From the NCBI GenBank assembly GCA_033675265.1, contig JAUJYZ010000878.1:65001-129000 (forward strand): a DNA stretch of 64,000 nucleotides, written 5' to 3'. Source of the stretch: Actinostola sp. cb2023. Its lineage: Eukaryota > Cnidaria > Anthozoa > Actiniaria > Actinostolidae. A program made the translations under genes and the position numbers. Shown piece by piece: positions 26,353 through 38,000 of the stretch (the stretch's first letter is position 1; every line of letters starts with the position of its first letter). The notes under the pieces are model-generated. The model saw only the letters and a program-made list of their open reading frames with translations. It was not told the DNA's origin and did not search any database.

Positions 26353-27273
26353 CTAGTCATTGGTATTAATTGTGCCTGCGGCGTTGTCTCCAAGTAAATG
26401 GGCGCCAGATCGCCATCTTGTCAGCTTTCTCAAATGTCTTCGGAAACGTTCGCTATGAAAGCAATAAATGACAGGATTTGCTGCGGAATTAATGCACAAT
26501 ATCGCTACTGTCACAGGGAAAAACTTGGTTCCCTCAATGACGTCTGGTTTGTATGATTTTGTGACAAAGACACACAGCTCCGGTAGCCAGCAGAACGCAT
26601 ACAGCGCACTGACGGACACGACTACTTTAGTGACCTTCTTTCTATTTCTGACCGCCACGATCTGCGTAAAACCCGCACTAGAAGAACTGTTAGACGGCGT
26701 AAACCATAGTAAATGAACGATCTTAGAATAGAGAACGAACATGATGGTCACTGGGAAAATGCCAACTAACACAAGGGAGAGGGTTTTGTACACTCTACGG
26801 GCGTTGTCGTTCCATTTTCCAGAACTGCAAACATGTTCTTGTTGATTGTATGTTTTTACTACAAAACCAACGCTATTCCAAGCTAGCCCTAGTAACCAGC
26901 AAAACACGACTATCAGCTTCACCTTCTTCACGGTGATTCTCCGTTGAATGTCTTGTGGACGCGTGACGGCCAGGAATCTCTCCACGGCGATGGCAACGAG
27001 GAAGAACGAAGACGTATACCCTCCTGACCACGCAAAAACAGCGAAGAATTTACACGAAATATCAGTCAATATGTGATGGAACACAAACTGCGGTGTAAGA
27101 AACACCAGTAACATCATGTCTGAGATGGCGAGGTTTACGAGGAGATAGTTCATGGGTGTTCGCATGGGTTTGTTGAGGAGAACCACCAGACAAACCAGGA
27201 TGTTACCGACCACACCAACCACAGCAATGACGGAGAAGATGACATCTAATACAATATCTGCCGCTGTATCCAT
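26353..27273 (-). CDS. Class A peptide-type GPCR, third paralogue (306 aa)
   Basis: A diverged paralogue of the two receptors at 16-21 kb: VVGNILVCLVVLLN (TM1), MRTPMNYLLVNLAISDMM (TM2), a Cys before TM3, ERF after TM3, CWLPE in TM6, NPVIYCF in TM7. The third loop is short and the tail is only about 30 residues. I chose the ATG at 27271-27273 (MDTAADIV), which aligns with the MTPAED start of the paralogues. The reading frame stays open to 27312, but CTTTTTCAG at about 27290 looks like an acceptor of a 5'UTR intron. Ligand unknown. Confidence 0.92.
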   Translation of the reverse strand: MDTAADIVLDVIFSVIAVVGVVGNILVCLVVLLNKPMRTPMNYLLVNLAISDMMLLVFLTPQFVFHHILTDISCKFFAVFAWSGGYTSSFFLVAIAVERFLAVTRPQDIQRRITVKKVKLIVVFCWLLGLAWNSVGFVVKTYNQQEHVCSSGKWNDNARRVYKTLSLVLVGIFPVTIMFVLYSKIVHLLWFTPSNSSSSAGFTQIVAVRNRKKVTKVVVSVSALYAFCWLPELCVFVTKSYKPDVIEGTKFFPVTVAILCINSAANPVIYCFHSERFRRHLRKLTRWRSGAHLLGDNAAGTINTND

Positions 27274-27295
27274 CGTCAAAACGAACGACCTGAAA

Positions 27296-28065
27296 AAGTA
27301 GTCAAAACACATCGATTAGTAACTTTATTTTCGGTGAATTAATGCAGGGAGATAATTTGCATACCTTTTAGTTCTATACTAGCTATGCTCACTATATCAT
27401 TTTACTTTGTAATCTAATAGAAAGTCTTTCGTGCCGAATTCAGCTGTCTTATATGTAAAAATATTGTCAATTTGAATAGTCGAAAGTTGAAAATAAACAT
27501 TGGCCCCCGCATGGATACCCAAACGCTTGAAGGAAGCTGTTTCGTTTTCAAGAAAGTGAAATATAAAACGCTCAGCCGTGACCAGGAGAATCGTCCCTTT
27601 TTTCTTTTTTCTTTCCGCGCTCTTGTTTCAATGTCTACATGTACAGAACAAATTGCTCGTTTTGCTGTTGAAATTCAGAATTCTCAGTAGGGGTGCATAA
27701 TTTGAAGCGAATCGTTTACGCTACGAATTTGTAAACTTAATTATTCTCCAGTGCAAAGAAGGACGTTTTCCATTTGATTGGTCTGCCCGATGATTTGTCT
27801 ATATGGGCCTAATAGCTATAATAGCTATTCTTAGAACCTAGAACTTTTAGTGTGTTCTGTCCGTATTTAGCCATGCTGCATGGCTGCTTGAGTTGATAAT
27901 CAGAGGGCACAGCTGTCAGCTAGTCCGGAGAAATGTTTTCCATATTCAAATCATTCTGGTTGTTTTTTGTGACTCCCCAAAGATTTGCGACCAATTATTA
28001 GCATTACAATGACACTTTGCCCAATATAGACTACAAAATGTAGACATTTATATATTATAATGTGT
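27296..28065. other. Intergenic, nothing recognised
   Basis: Probable 5' region of the third GPCR; no exon could be identified. Confidence 0.45.
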
Positions 28066-28345
28066 CTGGATGGAGTAATGGTCTAATGGAGGATATCTAA
28101 ATTACGTTATGGTTTAGGGATCCGATATCTCCCTCACCGACTTTTTGGTTAGGACCTAGTTTTATATAGCATACAACTACGAACATTTTCAACTACTTTT
28201 CAACTATACTACAACTACCACATTTCAACTTTATATAGCATCCAGGGATTTTTTTACCTAGTTTTATATATATAGCACCGGGATAGCGCGGGCGGGGCCG
28301 AAGTCGTCACCCTCTACGTAAGTCCATTCGATGTCTCAGATTCTC
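28066..28345. repeat. Dispersed repeat, second copy (see 15950-16130)
   Basis: Shares GGTCTAATGGAGGATATCTA-like sequence, TTGGTTAGGACCTAGTTTTA, GATAGCGCGGGCGGGGCCGA and TTCGATGTCTCAG with 15950-16130. This copy carries an internal duplication around TTTTATATAGCA. Class unknown; possibly a SINE. Confidence 0.65.
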
Positions 28346-29847
28346 AGAATGTCTCGGGAGAATCGTCCCATTTTTTAATCTTTTATTTCAAATTTCTTTT
28401 TTAGTGTCCGGGGGGTGTCGACTAGCAGTTACGAGTAGTTTTTTTCTTTCTTTGTTTTTATTCATTTCTGTGTATTCTTTCTTTATAGAATTTACGCTAT
28501 ACTTTCCAACATTTATTTTGATGCAAGGATTCAAAATTTGTTTAAAATCCAAACCATACGATCTGATTCGTAGTGATGCACAGGGAGCCCAAATCAGCAA
28601 AATTGATAAGAGTGGTCAGCTAATCGATGTATAACGAATAAACAAAGTTTGAATGAAACTGAACTCCTTTCCCATGTCAATATGTCAATATTTAAATCTA
28701 ATAGTCCTTGTTTTGGTTGTAAAGACTGACATGGTTCTACAGTTGGCATCAGACACTCATGCCGATCAAACATGCTCTCAATATTCCTCTCTTGATTTCT
28801 GAAGTTGCGGCAAATTTTCGGGTATGTTGAGCTGCCGGACGAACGGAAATGTACAAAACCAAAAGGAAGAGACCGCCTTGCCAAAAGATAATTGAGTAAT
28901 ATGTAATTATCGTTCGATGTAAGTAGTGGCATTTGACTTTATTCCACTCTACATTTATCGGCTTTATTATTTATATTATGTTAGTTACTTACCAAAATCT
29001 CTAACGTTATACTGATATCCTCTCTTTAAAGGCTACTTTGCACAAGCCAGCCAGTGTACTTTATGTGGACTGATTACCGACGATCGTAATGATTTCGCTT
29101 TCCAGGTGAACTACTGATCAGCCGGTCAAAGCAAAAACCGGCAACTGGTCAGTTTGACATCGAACGATCGAAACTCACTTTTTATTCTGAACGCAATCGA
29201 GTTCATAAACCACAACGTAAATTATTCAGCAAAACCTAAAATGCCATATTATTCATACGTACATATGCATGTTTATATATATCTCACCTTTTAGATAGAA
29301 CTAATGTACGTAGCCAAAAGCTGCAAGTTGTACAGTAAATTACTGACGTTGTCACTCGTGGGCCGTTCACGTACGAAGCCTGTTGTACTGACCGCGGCAG
29401 GGAGTTGTTTGCCGAGCAAAATAGGAAGCACTTAGAGAAGACATTTGTTGAAGTACATTAAAAACTATCATGTGGTCAGAGAATGATAGTATATTTATTT
29501 ATTTATTTATTTACTCAATTCAAACATAATATATAGTCAAACCCACTATAAACATCGAAGGCACGAACCAGTAGAAAGGAAATTGCTTCAAAACAAACAA
29601 ACATCAACTGAAATAGTTTCACTGAGTGATTTATTCAATCAACTATAAATAATTGACAGTTTTGGGTCGAACGTCAAGAACTGACCATCCGGCTTTGAAT
29701 AGAGGAAGGAGGAAGGTGAATGTGGAGGAGCTAGGGATGGGCGAAAATGCGCGCGCAACACGCGCGCAACACGCGCGCAATCTCATCCAATGATGAGAGG
29801 GCCCTGGGTACGAGAATGGCCTGCGACTGAATATAGGAGGCCTTCGC
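28346..29847. other. Intergenic, nothing recognised
   Basis: Short ORFs on both strands (28388-28932) have no recognised domain and no supporting splice sites. CGCGCGCAACA repeats occur at 29745-29780. Confidence 0.45.
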
Positions 29848-30231
29848 ACAGGCAGCCGAACCATTCCTTTTGAGGCTACTCATTAATTCAATAAAATGAT
29901 ATTTGCGTCTTTTCTTGATGGGTTTCCTGTGGTAGAGCGCGCGCGCAATATATATAATACGTAGATATGTTGGGCTTCCTGTGTTGAGTACCGTATAATA
30001 TTGGGCTCCCTGTGCGCATCCCGCGAGTCCCGCAGTACATGTGTATATACACATTGCTGCCGGCGCGTCCCGCAGGACGTACACAGGGATCCCAACATTA
30101 TACCTTGCTCAACACAGGAAGCCCAATATATAAATGCGCGCGCGCTCTACCACAGGAAACCCATCTAAAAAAGACACAAATATCATTTTATTGAATTATT
30201 TAGTAGCCTCAAAAGGAATGGTTGGGCTGCC
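29848..30231. mobile_element. Palindromic MITE of the CACAGG family
   Basis: Left ACAGGCAGCCGAACCATTCC and right GGAATGGTTGGGCTGCCT are complementary, and the 384 bp fold back almost end to end, with CACAGGAAGCCCA boxes and GCGCGCGCG runs. It is related to the arms of 22366-25496. The right tip lacks the final GT, so no clear target duplication is seen. Confidence 0.8.
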
Positions 30232-30566
30232 TAAGACCAAGCTCTAGGGGCCGACGAGATTCATTATGGACTACTAATGCATGCTTCTGTTTTCCGTCCT
30301 GCCTTTCCCAGAATCGATGAGCTATGAACATATACATATAATAACTATTTTATTTATTACTGTCATCTTTATTTATAGACTCTCAGGGTCTACTCATTGC
30401 TTTATTTAAGATCAGTTCTCAGTCGACAATCATCTCATGTTGTCCTGTCAATGAAATGACAATAATCGAAGCTTGATGAGTCAAATTGACTAATTATTTT
30501 AGTGTGATTTAAGTTTTATCAGACCGGCCAATGGACGAGTGTTGTCATGGTAATCAATGACTAGTT

Positions 30567-31082
30567 TTATTTGTTATTTTCAGTCAAAGTAGAACTTCTT
30601 TTAATCCGTTTATAGAGCGTTCGACGATAGACATCTTTGTCTGCTGAATTCTTTACATCTGAAATGATAAAGAAGGGATGGAATAGAATCAACTGCCATA
30701 AGGGTAGAGTAGAGAGGAGGGGAGAGGAGGGGAGAGGAGGGGAGAGGAGGGGAGAGGAGGGGAGAGGAGGGGAGAGGAGGGGAGAGGAGGGGAGAGGAGG
30801 GGAGAGGAGAGGAGGGGAGAGGAGAGGAGGGGAGAGGAGAGGAGGGGAGAGGAGAGGAGGGGAGAGGAGAGGAGGGGAGAGGAGAGGAGGGGAGAGGAGA
30901 GGAGGGGAGAGGAGGGATCGAGAGGAGGGGGGAGAGGGGAGAAACATTTCCCTACCATTTTGTTTCAATGATCGTTGTGAATAATCACCAGGGATAGGCC
31001 TGAGTCCAGTAAAGACAATTGCATCCATGGCTACAAAACACGTTACTATAGCAACGAATAAAAGCACTTGTTTCGTCGTCAT
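30567..31082 (-). CDS. Candidate small secreted or membrane peptide, two exons (72 aa)
   Basis: Exon 1 (30956-31082) starts MTTKQVLLFVAIVTCFVAMD, a hydrophobic signal peptide or anchor, followed by AIVFTGLRPIPGDYSQRSLK. Donor ATG|GTAGGG at 30954-30955. Exon 2 (30567-30658) follows acceptor CATTTCAG and ends KDVYRRTLYKRIKRSSTLTE...K then TAA, with AATAAA overlapping the stop. The joined frame is continuous. The intron carries the GGGGA microsatellite; reading through it would give a long artificial LLSPP protein. Dibasic sites (RR, KR, KR) and the short length would fit a peptide precursor, but a single-pass organelle membrane protein is equally possible. No family recognised. Acceptor CACCAG lies 6 nt before the ATG. 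Confidence 0.55.
   Translation of the reverse strand: MTTKQVLLFVAIVTCFVAMDAIVFTGLRPIPGDYSQRSLKQNGREMFLPSPPSSRSLLSPPLLSPPLLSPPLLSPPLLSPPLLSPPLLSPPLLSPPLPSSPLLSPPLPSSPLLSPPLPSSPLLSTLPLWQLILFHPFFIISDVKNSADKDVYRRTLYKRIKRSSTLTENNK
30708..30925. repeat. (GGGGAGAGGA)n purine microsatellite/minisatellite
   Basis: Runs of GGGGAGAGGA pass into 15-bp GGGGAGAGGAGAGGA units. It occupies most of the short intron of the 30567-31082 gene and can form an H-DNA-type purine strand. Confidence 0.93.
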
Positions 31083-31367
31083 GGTTACCTGGTGATTTAC
31101 CAAAAAGGAAATGGACAGGAATTAGTTAGTGGAATTCGAAGAAAGAAAAATGAATGAAAAGGAAAAAGGGAAGAACGAGGAACAAGAAGAACGCTTAAAG
31201 GAGAACTGTGGTTCTGCACTTGTTTCGTCGTCATGGTTACCTGGTGATTTACCAAAAAGGAAATGGACAGGAATTAGTTAGTGGAATTCGAAGAAAGAAA
31301 AATGAATGAAAAGGAAAAAGGGAAGAACGAGGAACAAGAAGAACGCTTAAAGGAGAACTGTGGTTCT
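31064..31367. repeat. 152-bp tandem duplication spanning an exon start
   Basis: 31064-31215 and 31216-31367 are near-identical direct repeats. On the minus strand each includes the acceptor CACCAG, the AACCATG start context and the first codons (MTTKQV). The unit nearer the gene continues into exon 1; the upstream unit breaks off after about six codons. Confidence 0.92.
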
Positions 31368-32946
31368 GATGCGCGCCATATATTTTCATAACTGAGTCAG
31401 CCGACATGATGAAAGTTCCGCGGCTCAAATCTGTTGAGTGCGGTCAGTCAAAGCCAAACTGATACTGTATAATTTCAAGAAGTGTGTCAGAACAGTCAGT
31501 TTTACAAGTGCATTGAATGAAGAAGATACGGTATAATAAATTAATACTGACTGAACAAATGAACAACTAGACTTTGCTAAATGGTGTCCAAGCATCAGTG
31601 CTATATCTTATCAAGAGAAAATGCATGACTCTTGATATTATAGATTGTGCAAATATGTGAATGATATAGTACATAATAATAATAATAGTACATGAAACAT
31701 CTTTGATTCCAAAAACATACCTTGTTATTAAATACAGTCCCGAGATGAGTTTTCCACGCCAAACCGTTGCCGTGCTAGCGCCTCAGTTATGCTACTGAGA
31801 CTTGTAATTGACGCTTTTTATACTGTCTCAGCATTTAACAAATGCAGCTGCTGGCTGCATGGCAAGTGGGTGACCGCCCAAGGAAGTGTTCACCGTATCC
31901 CGTAGTGTTGACTCTTAACCGTTTATTTATTTTTTCACTTTGAGATATTTTACAAAGTGTCCAATTAAAGCTTGAGCAGATCTGAGCAATGGTGATTCGT
32001 CTTCAGAGTGCCGGACATTGAGTATACAGTTATTGCTTAGGACTATAGGAAGTTCTTTGGCATCCTATTTCCAATTTCCTATATTCGTTAAACAAGCCGG
32101 ACTCTAGATAATCAGCCTTATCGATAATATATTACATTACATTGATGATATCATTGTGTACTGTCACCTGATTGTAGTAATAAATACCAGTTTAAAAATA
32201 CTTGATGATTACAGGTTTTTCTCTCAATTTGTATTCGTTCTTGGCGGACTGCAAAGCTTGCCGCCGCGACTCTACTTGACTTGGACTGACGTGAGTGCTT
32301 TATCATCTTGTGCTTTATAAATGGTATGGTCGCGCGGATTTTCCTTCTTGATTGGTTTCTAGTGTTAATTCCCAATTTCAACGCATTTCAAACCAATTGC
32401 CCGAGAGGAAGCTAAATTTAACTCGCTTAATTAATTATATTGTTACTATCACCACCAAGCGCAAAGCTCTTTCTTCGCCAGCTTGTAGTGGCGCCCACTA
32501 ACACCTTCAATATGGACGACAGAAGAAATGACTGCTTTTTATCAATTTGTAAAAAGTGAGCGAATTTGTGCATAAATTAGGAATTCCTAGGAATGATATT
32601 TTTTATCTTATTATTGCTTTTCGTTTATTGTTTATTCAGTAAAGTATATTTAATATTAGACTATGAGTAAGTTTTCTATGAGTCAATAGTCAAAGAGGCG
32701 CGTAGCGTCGAGTTGACTATTTGAACTCATAGAAAACGAGAACAAGTAGTCTAACGTTTTAGTAGAAACCAACTAGCATACTACCTTCGATTTTATACCA
32801 ATATTTATTGATTTTCGCTTTGGATAGTATCATTATATTAACCAATTGCAAGATCCCACACCTCCACACATGGCCGACAGGGCCTTCTCCATCTGTGACC
32901 CTAAATTTTGGAATTCGATTAAGAACACTTGACTCTATCAATGGTT
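31368..32946. other. Intergenic, nothing recognised
   Basis: No convincing exon or transposon ends. Possible promoter and first non-coding exon of the small peptide gene. Confidence 0.45.
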
Positions 32947-32950
32947 TTAA

Positions 32951-33892
32951 AGGGGGACTCTGACGAAAATCGTTCGAAATTTAATTTAGCTGAAACTTCA
33001 CTGAAATAATCTCAAAGAGCCATACAATAGGCCATATGCACTAACGGGTCACGTGACCCAACTTTCTCAAATCAAGCAGCAGTGTCAAAATGAACTCCAG
33101 AAATGAAAAGAGCAGCTCGATATTAGTAAAAAGGCGAAATTTCAGCTTATAATGTTTAACACAGCAGAAATGGCATGAAATATAAAATTGCAAATTTTAT
33201 TAAGATTCGTATGGAAAAATGTGCTGGATGGCAAAAATGCCATCCAATGCATTTTCCAAACAAATTATTAGAAAACACTCGATTTTATATTTCATGTCAT
33301 TTCTCCTGTGTCAGACGTTATGACCTGAAATTTCGCCTTCTTACTAATATCGAGCTGCTCTTTTCATTTCTGGAGTTCATTTTGACACTGCTGCTTGATT
33401 TGAGAAAGTTGGGTCACGTGACCCGTTAGTGCATATGGCCTATTACTGGTTAATGTGTTTTCTCAAAATTCGTATTGGAAGTATTACATTTTTATGAATC
33501 TTTAGAAGTGTCAGTGAGGTCATCTACTCAACCCAAACAATCAACACGGCTTTGCTCCATACATTTCTTTGTGTTTAGTTTCTTGAATTATTTTATTTCT
33601 ATGAACCTAAACGTTTGGGTGAAGGAGTTTTCTTACATTATTTGTGCTTAGGATTGATTGTCTCACCAGTTTTGTTCAATGCAGAGCTGTTATCTGAACA
33701 AAACATTGAGATATTTTGATCACAAAACTATAAAGAAATGTATGGAGCTGAATGTTGGGTTGAGTAGATGACGTCACTGACACCTCTAAAGATTCATAAA
33801 AATATAGTACTTCCCTCTGGAATATCGAAAAAAGATTTTAACTAGTGATTATTAGACCCTTGAAGAATTATTCAATGAAGTTTCAAAATTAA
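32951..33892. mobile_element. TTAA-type MITE, right end degenerate, carrying a nested MITE
   Basis: The left end follows TTAA at 32947-32950 and runs through GACGAAAATCG and TTTAGCTGAAACTTCACTGA. It is colinear with the intact element at 44216-44778 except for the 411-bp insertion at 33030-33440. The right terminal repeat is lost after TTCAATGAAGTTTCA. The interior folds back (ATTCATAAAAATATAGTACT against its complement). Confidence 0.82.
33030..33440. mobile_element. 411-bp TA-flanked MITE
   Basis: A full-length palindrome with ends GGCCATATGCACTAACGGGT and the complement, then CACGTGACC. TA is duplicated at 33028-33029 and 33441-33442. The empty site is preserved at 44293-44294. Inner sequence (AGCAGCAGTGTCAAAATGAA) is shared with 35175-35588 and with both ends of the foldback at 3564-7289. 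Confidence 0.92.
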
Positions 33893-34009
33893 GTTTTCCC
33901 ATATTTATTTTTATTCGGTTTTTTTTCATCTTGTAAGAGCATTGAGACATTATTATTATATTTGGAACTGTTGAATAAATAAAAAAAACACAACACTTTG
34001 GATGATAAT

Positions 34010-34015
34010 TTTATT
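34010..34015 (-). promoter_or_regulatory. Probable CCDC40 polyadenylation signal
   Basis: AATAAA on the minus strand, about 145 nt past the CCDC40 stop. It is the first canonical signal downstream. Confidence 0.55.
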
Positions 34016-34157
34016 CGAGCTTAACATCGCCCAAGGTTTACAAGTATTTTACAACAATATATGTACATCATTAACACTAAAACTACTCATATTGACAACG
34101 AAAATCTACTTGTGTGCACTCGATTGGTAAAATTCTCGGTGTTTTTTCGCCGCATTA

Positions 34158-35045
34158 CTAATCTTCAGGAACTCCTCGTTGGCTGAGGGACAAGGCGACC
34201 TTACGAAGTGCCTGTTGAGCATGTGGGAATTCCTGGTTTAATTTGTCTACAATGGTCATCAGAGATTGAAGTCTGTCTCGTTGTTTCTGCATCTCTGTTT
34301 CGAGCGATTCTGGGGTTTTACACAACGCAGTGTAACGACCTTCTTTTAGTTGAGTGTAATATTTGACTTTTTGTTGCTTGGCAACGATATCGGCGAGATT
34401 CTGGGGGGAAAAATCAGTTAGTTATATGACATGGTGAAAAGATAACTAATTTTAATATTCTAGTTTGACCGGTGTCATGTCTTATCTTTCAAAGATGTTT
34501 AATAATAATAATTATGGTCTTTATTAACACTTGAAACGTTAAAGATTACAAATGAATAGATAAAAATACCACTAAAATGCTAATTATATAATTCAATGTA
34601 CACCTGTGTATATGAAGTCAGCTTACAATCTCTAATGATGGGATGATATACATTAAAATAAGATTATCATATCGTGGCAGCCTTCAGTTTCTCAATAAGC
34701 TCTTCATTTTTAGTCAACCAGCCGCTATTTTTCTTTCATCGGTGTACAACAATCATAGCGGCGATGAATGTCTTTTCTAATGAACGATTCCACTTACTCG
34801 TTGCCTGTCTTCAGCCATCTTGTCTATCTCTGAATCCAGCTCGTCAACGCGGCTCTGTAGCTGTTGACACGTGACTTGTTTCTCTTCGAGATCGCGGCTA
34901 ACTTGCATTTGATTCTCTCGCAGGTCTTGGATTTCTGGGAAGCAAAACGAAAACAATTTCAAAACGTATATCTAGGCGATCTATAGAATATCATCCATTA
35001 GTCGCGCTGTAGGGACTTGTGTTGTTTTTCTTCTTCTTCTTTTTT

Positions 35046-35086
<41 letters not shown>

Positions 35087-38000
35087 GTCAAGAACCCCCT
35101 TGTTTCCCCCCTTAGACTGTTCAGTTAGGATATTTGAAAATTACACGATAACATATTAACGTTTCCTCAGTATAGGTCGCTTGCACTAAGAGGTCACGTG
35201 ACACCAAACCGTTAAATCGAACATCAGTGTCAAAATGAACTCCACAACTGAAAAGAGCAGCTCGAAATTTATAGTAAAAGGGCGAAGTTTCAGCTCATAA
35301 TGTCTGACACAGGAGAAATGACATTAAAAATAAAATCGCAAATTTGATTAGGATTCGTATAGGAAAATGTGCTGGATTACAAGCTCTTGCCATCCAATGC
35401 ATTTCCCAAACAAAATCTTAGTAAACGCTCGATTTTAATTTTAATGTCATTTCTCCTGTGTCGGACATTATGAGCTGAAACTTCGCCCTTTTATTAATAT
35501 CGAGCTGCTCTTTTCATTTCTGGAGTTCAATTTGACACTGATGTTCAAATTAGGTTTGGTGTCACGTGACCTCTTAGTGCAAGTCCCCTATTACCGTGTG
35601 ATTTTACAAATGTTCCTTTGTCAATTAGCTTATTACACCATAACATATTAACGTTTCCTCAGTATTACCGTATGATCTTACAAATGTTCCTTTGTCAATT
35701 AGATGGACGTTGTTACGCGCCATGCTGGCACCTACAAGAACACTCACCACCGTCACACGCATTAGCATCACTGCTTGTTTGCTTGATTTTCTTCTTCATC
35801 TCAATCAACTTTTTCTGTAATGACCCCTTGGTGTTAGTTACTTTACCCATCTTACTCTGTGCATCTCCCCTGTAATATAGAAGAACTATAATAATAAATA
35901 ATATAATAATAATAAAATAATAATAATAATAAAATAATAAAAATAAATAAATAATAAAATAATAATAATTAATAATAATTAAATAACATAATATAATAAA
36001 TAAATAAATAATATATATAATAATAATAATGATAATAAATAAAATTTGCGCTTTAACTATTACATGCTCGAGATCTCTTCGGCGCGGGTTCGGAGTGTAA
36101 CGTCGCCCCGCTGGACTCTCCAGCATGTTAAAATATTTGATCTGTTGCTCGTATTTAGTTTTCTCTACTTTACCTAGTAATGATTGTTTCTCTCCTTACG
36201 ACAGCCTTTTCCATGTCTTGAATCATCTTCTCTTGTTGCCGCATTAACTGCGCGTAACGCACCTGCCGCGTGAGACAGAAAACAATTAAAACGTCACAAG
36301 AAAAGAAAAACACAATCAACTGTACAAATACTATATAAGACCAAGTGTAAGTTTGAAAACGACCACGAGATTTTTACATAAACGTTTCGACTTTTAGCAG
36401 CGACATTGCAAGGGAACCTTTGACGTGACGACACAATTCCATCTTTTATAATGAGATGAATTCTACTACTTAGTATTGCTGTTACACAGACCTCCATACG
36501 ATGTATTTCAGCTTTCATAGAGTGAATCTCTCCCTGACCATAATCAGCGTCCACCGCATTCTTCGCTTCACGAGCGAGTTGGGTTTTCTTTTCCCATAAC
36601 ATGATCTGTCGCCTGAGAGAGAACAGAGATAGAATTAAACAACAACAACAACAACAACCTAGTTCTGGTTTCTTATCCATTGAAGAATAATGACTTTGAG
36701 AGGAGAGAAAAAGAAGAACAAAAGAGAAAGTGAGAGAAAGAGGATGACGGGAATAAAATAATATTTCATGTTGCCTGCTTACTATAGACGTAGGTGAGTT
36801 AATGAAGATGATTTAGTGAAGAATTGTTGGTAAAAACGCGTGCAGTACAAGTCTTTAATTCAAAGTTCTTACTCTGCTTCCACTAGACTGTTCAACAGTC
36901 GTTCTTTCTCTTCTGTCAAAGCTTCGATTTGACCTTGCATTTCAAGCGACTCTCGTTCGGCTTCCTATCGTAACAACCACCAAATATTAACGGCAAAATA
37001 TACATCTATCAAATACATATCCCCCCCCCCCCCCCCCCCCCCCCACTCCCAATATGCCCCACCAACAGGAGAAAGTGACAAGTGAAAGATTGTCCCCTGA
37101 CCTCCCCAGTCTCTTCCTTTATATCAGCACAGCTATTCCATTAGAACATGACGAAGAGGGTCAGGATGATAGTCTAATCATTGGCGCTTAAGCAAGGGGT
37201 GAATATTTTTGTTCCATTGTTCACATCTCACTCCCAGTAAAAGCTAACACTCAAAGAATACTGGATGTATTCTGATTCTTACCCTTAGAGATTGGATAAA
37301 GTCACTCTCCGTCAACGTGTTTTCTTGCGCTAGGTTCTGTTTATAGCCATGTTCTTTGGTTATTAGTGTGTTCAGTTTGATCATATCGTTCTGCATGTTG
37401 CGGATATTACGATTGATGTCAGCTATTTCGTTGTTATGAGAATTGATGTCACCTGTGAATAGAAGCATGCATGGGCAGTATGTTTACTATAATCTAGAAA
37501 CACCGACTGCTAGTATACTGAGTTCAGCATAGGCAATATGTTTACTAGAAACACCATTACTGACTGCTAGTACACTGAGTTCACTCATTTAATCTTGTGA
37601 TATATTACAACATGGCAAAGTGGCTAGGAGAGAAGGGGGTTAGGATGGGCATCAAGGAAAGGGGCCAGCTACACGGTAGGCTATGATAGTCCACGATCCT
37701 CCCTTCTCAGTTTTCAAAAAAGAACTGCAGATCACTATCAAAACTACTCGTACTCCAGACAGAATAAGTAGTATAAGCATTCGCTCCATTGATGTCAGCA
37801 CTTTAAATCTGTGAGAATAGGTTTTATCTCCAGCTTCTTTGCTACAACTTGCAGATCCACAAAAAGCTTACTGATGGTCAGAGTAAACGATTGCCGATAA
37901 TTCCGTTAAGCTTGGATATATATATATACACTGGATCGTAATTCTCTATTGGCCCAGCATCACATACAAACTGGTCATTGTTTAGACTTAATAAGTGTAA

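Noticed and set aside
31042..31055. A second X-box-like GTTACTATAGCAAC
   Set aside because: It lies inside the coding sequence of the small peptide (encoding part of the hydrophobic leader). A similar ATTACCATGGCAAC at about 47799 is in MGRN1 exon 7. Both are probably chance.
30567..31103. A 178-codon LLSPP-rich protein
   Set aside because: It arises by reading through the GGGGA microsatellite, which is bounded by good splice sites. The spliced 72-residue form is preferred.
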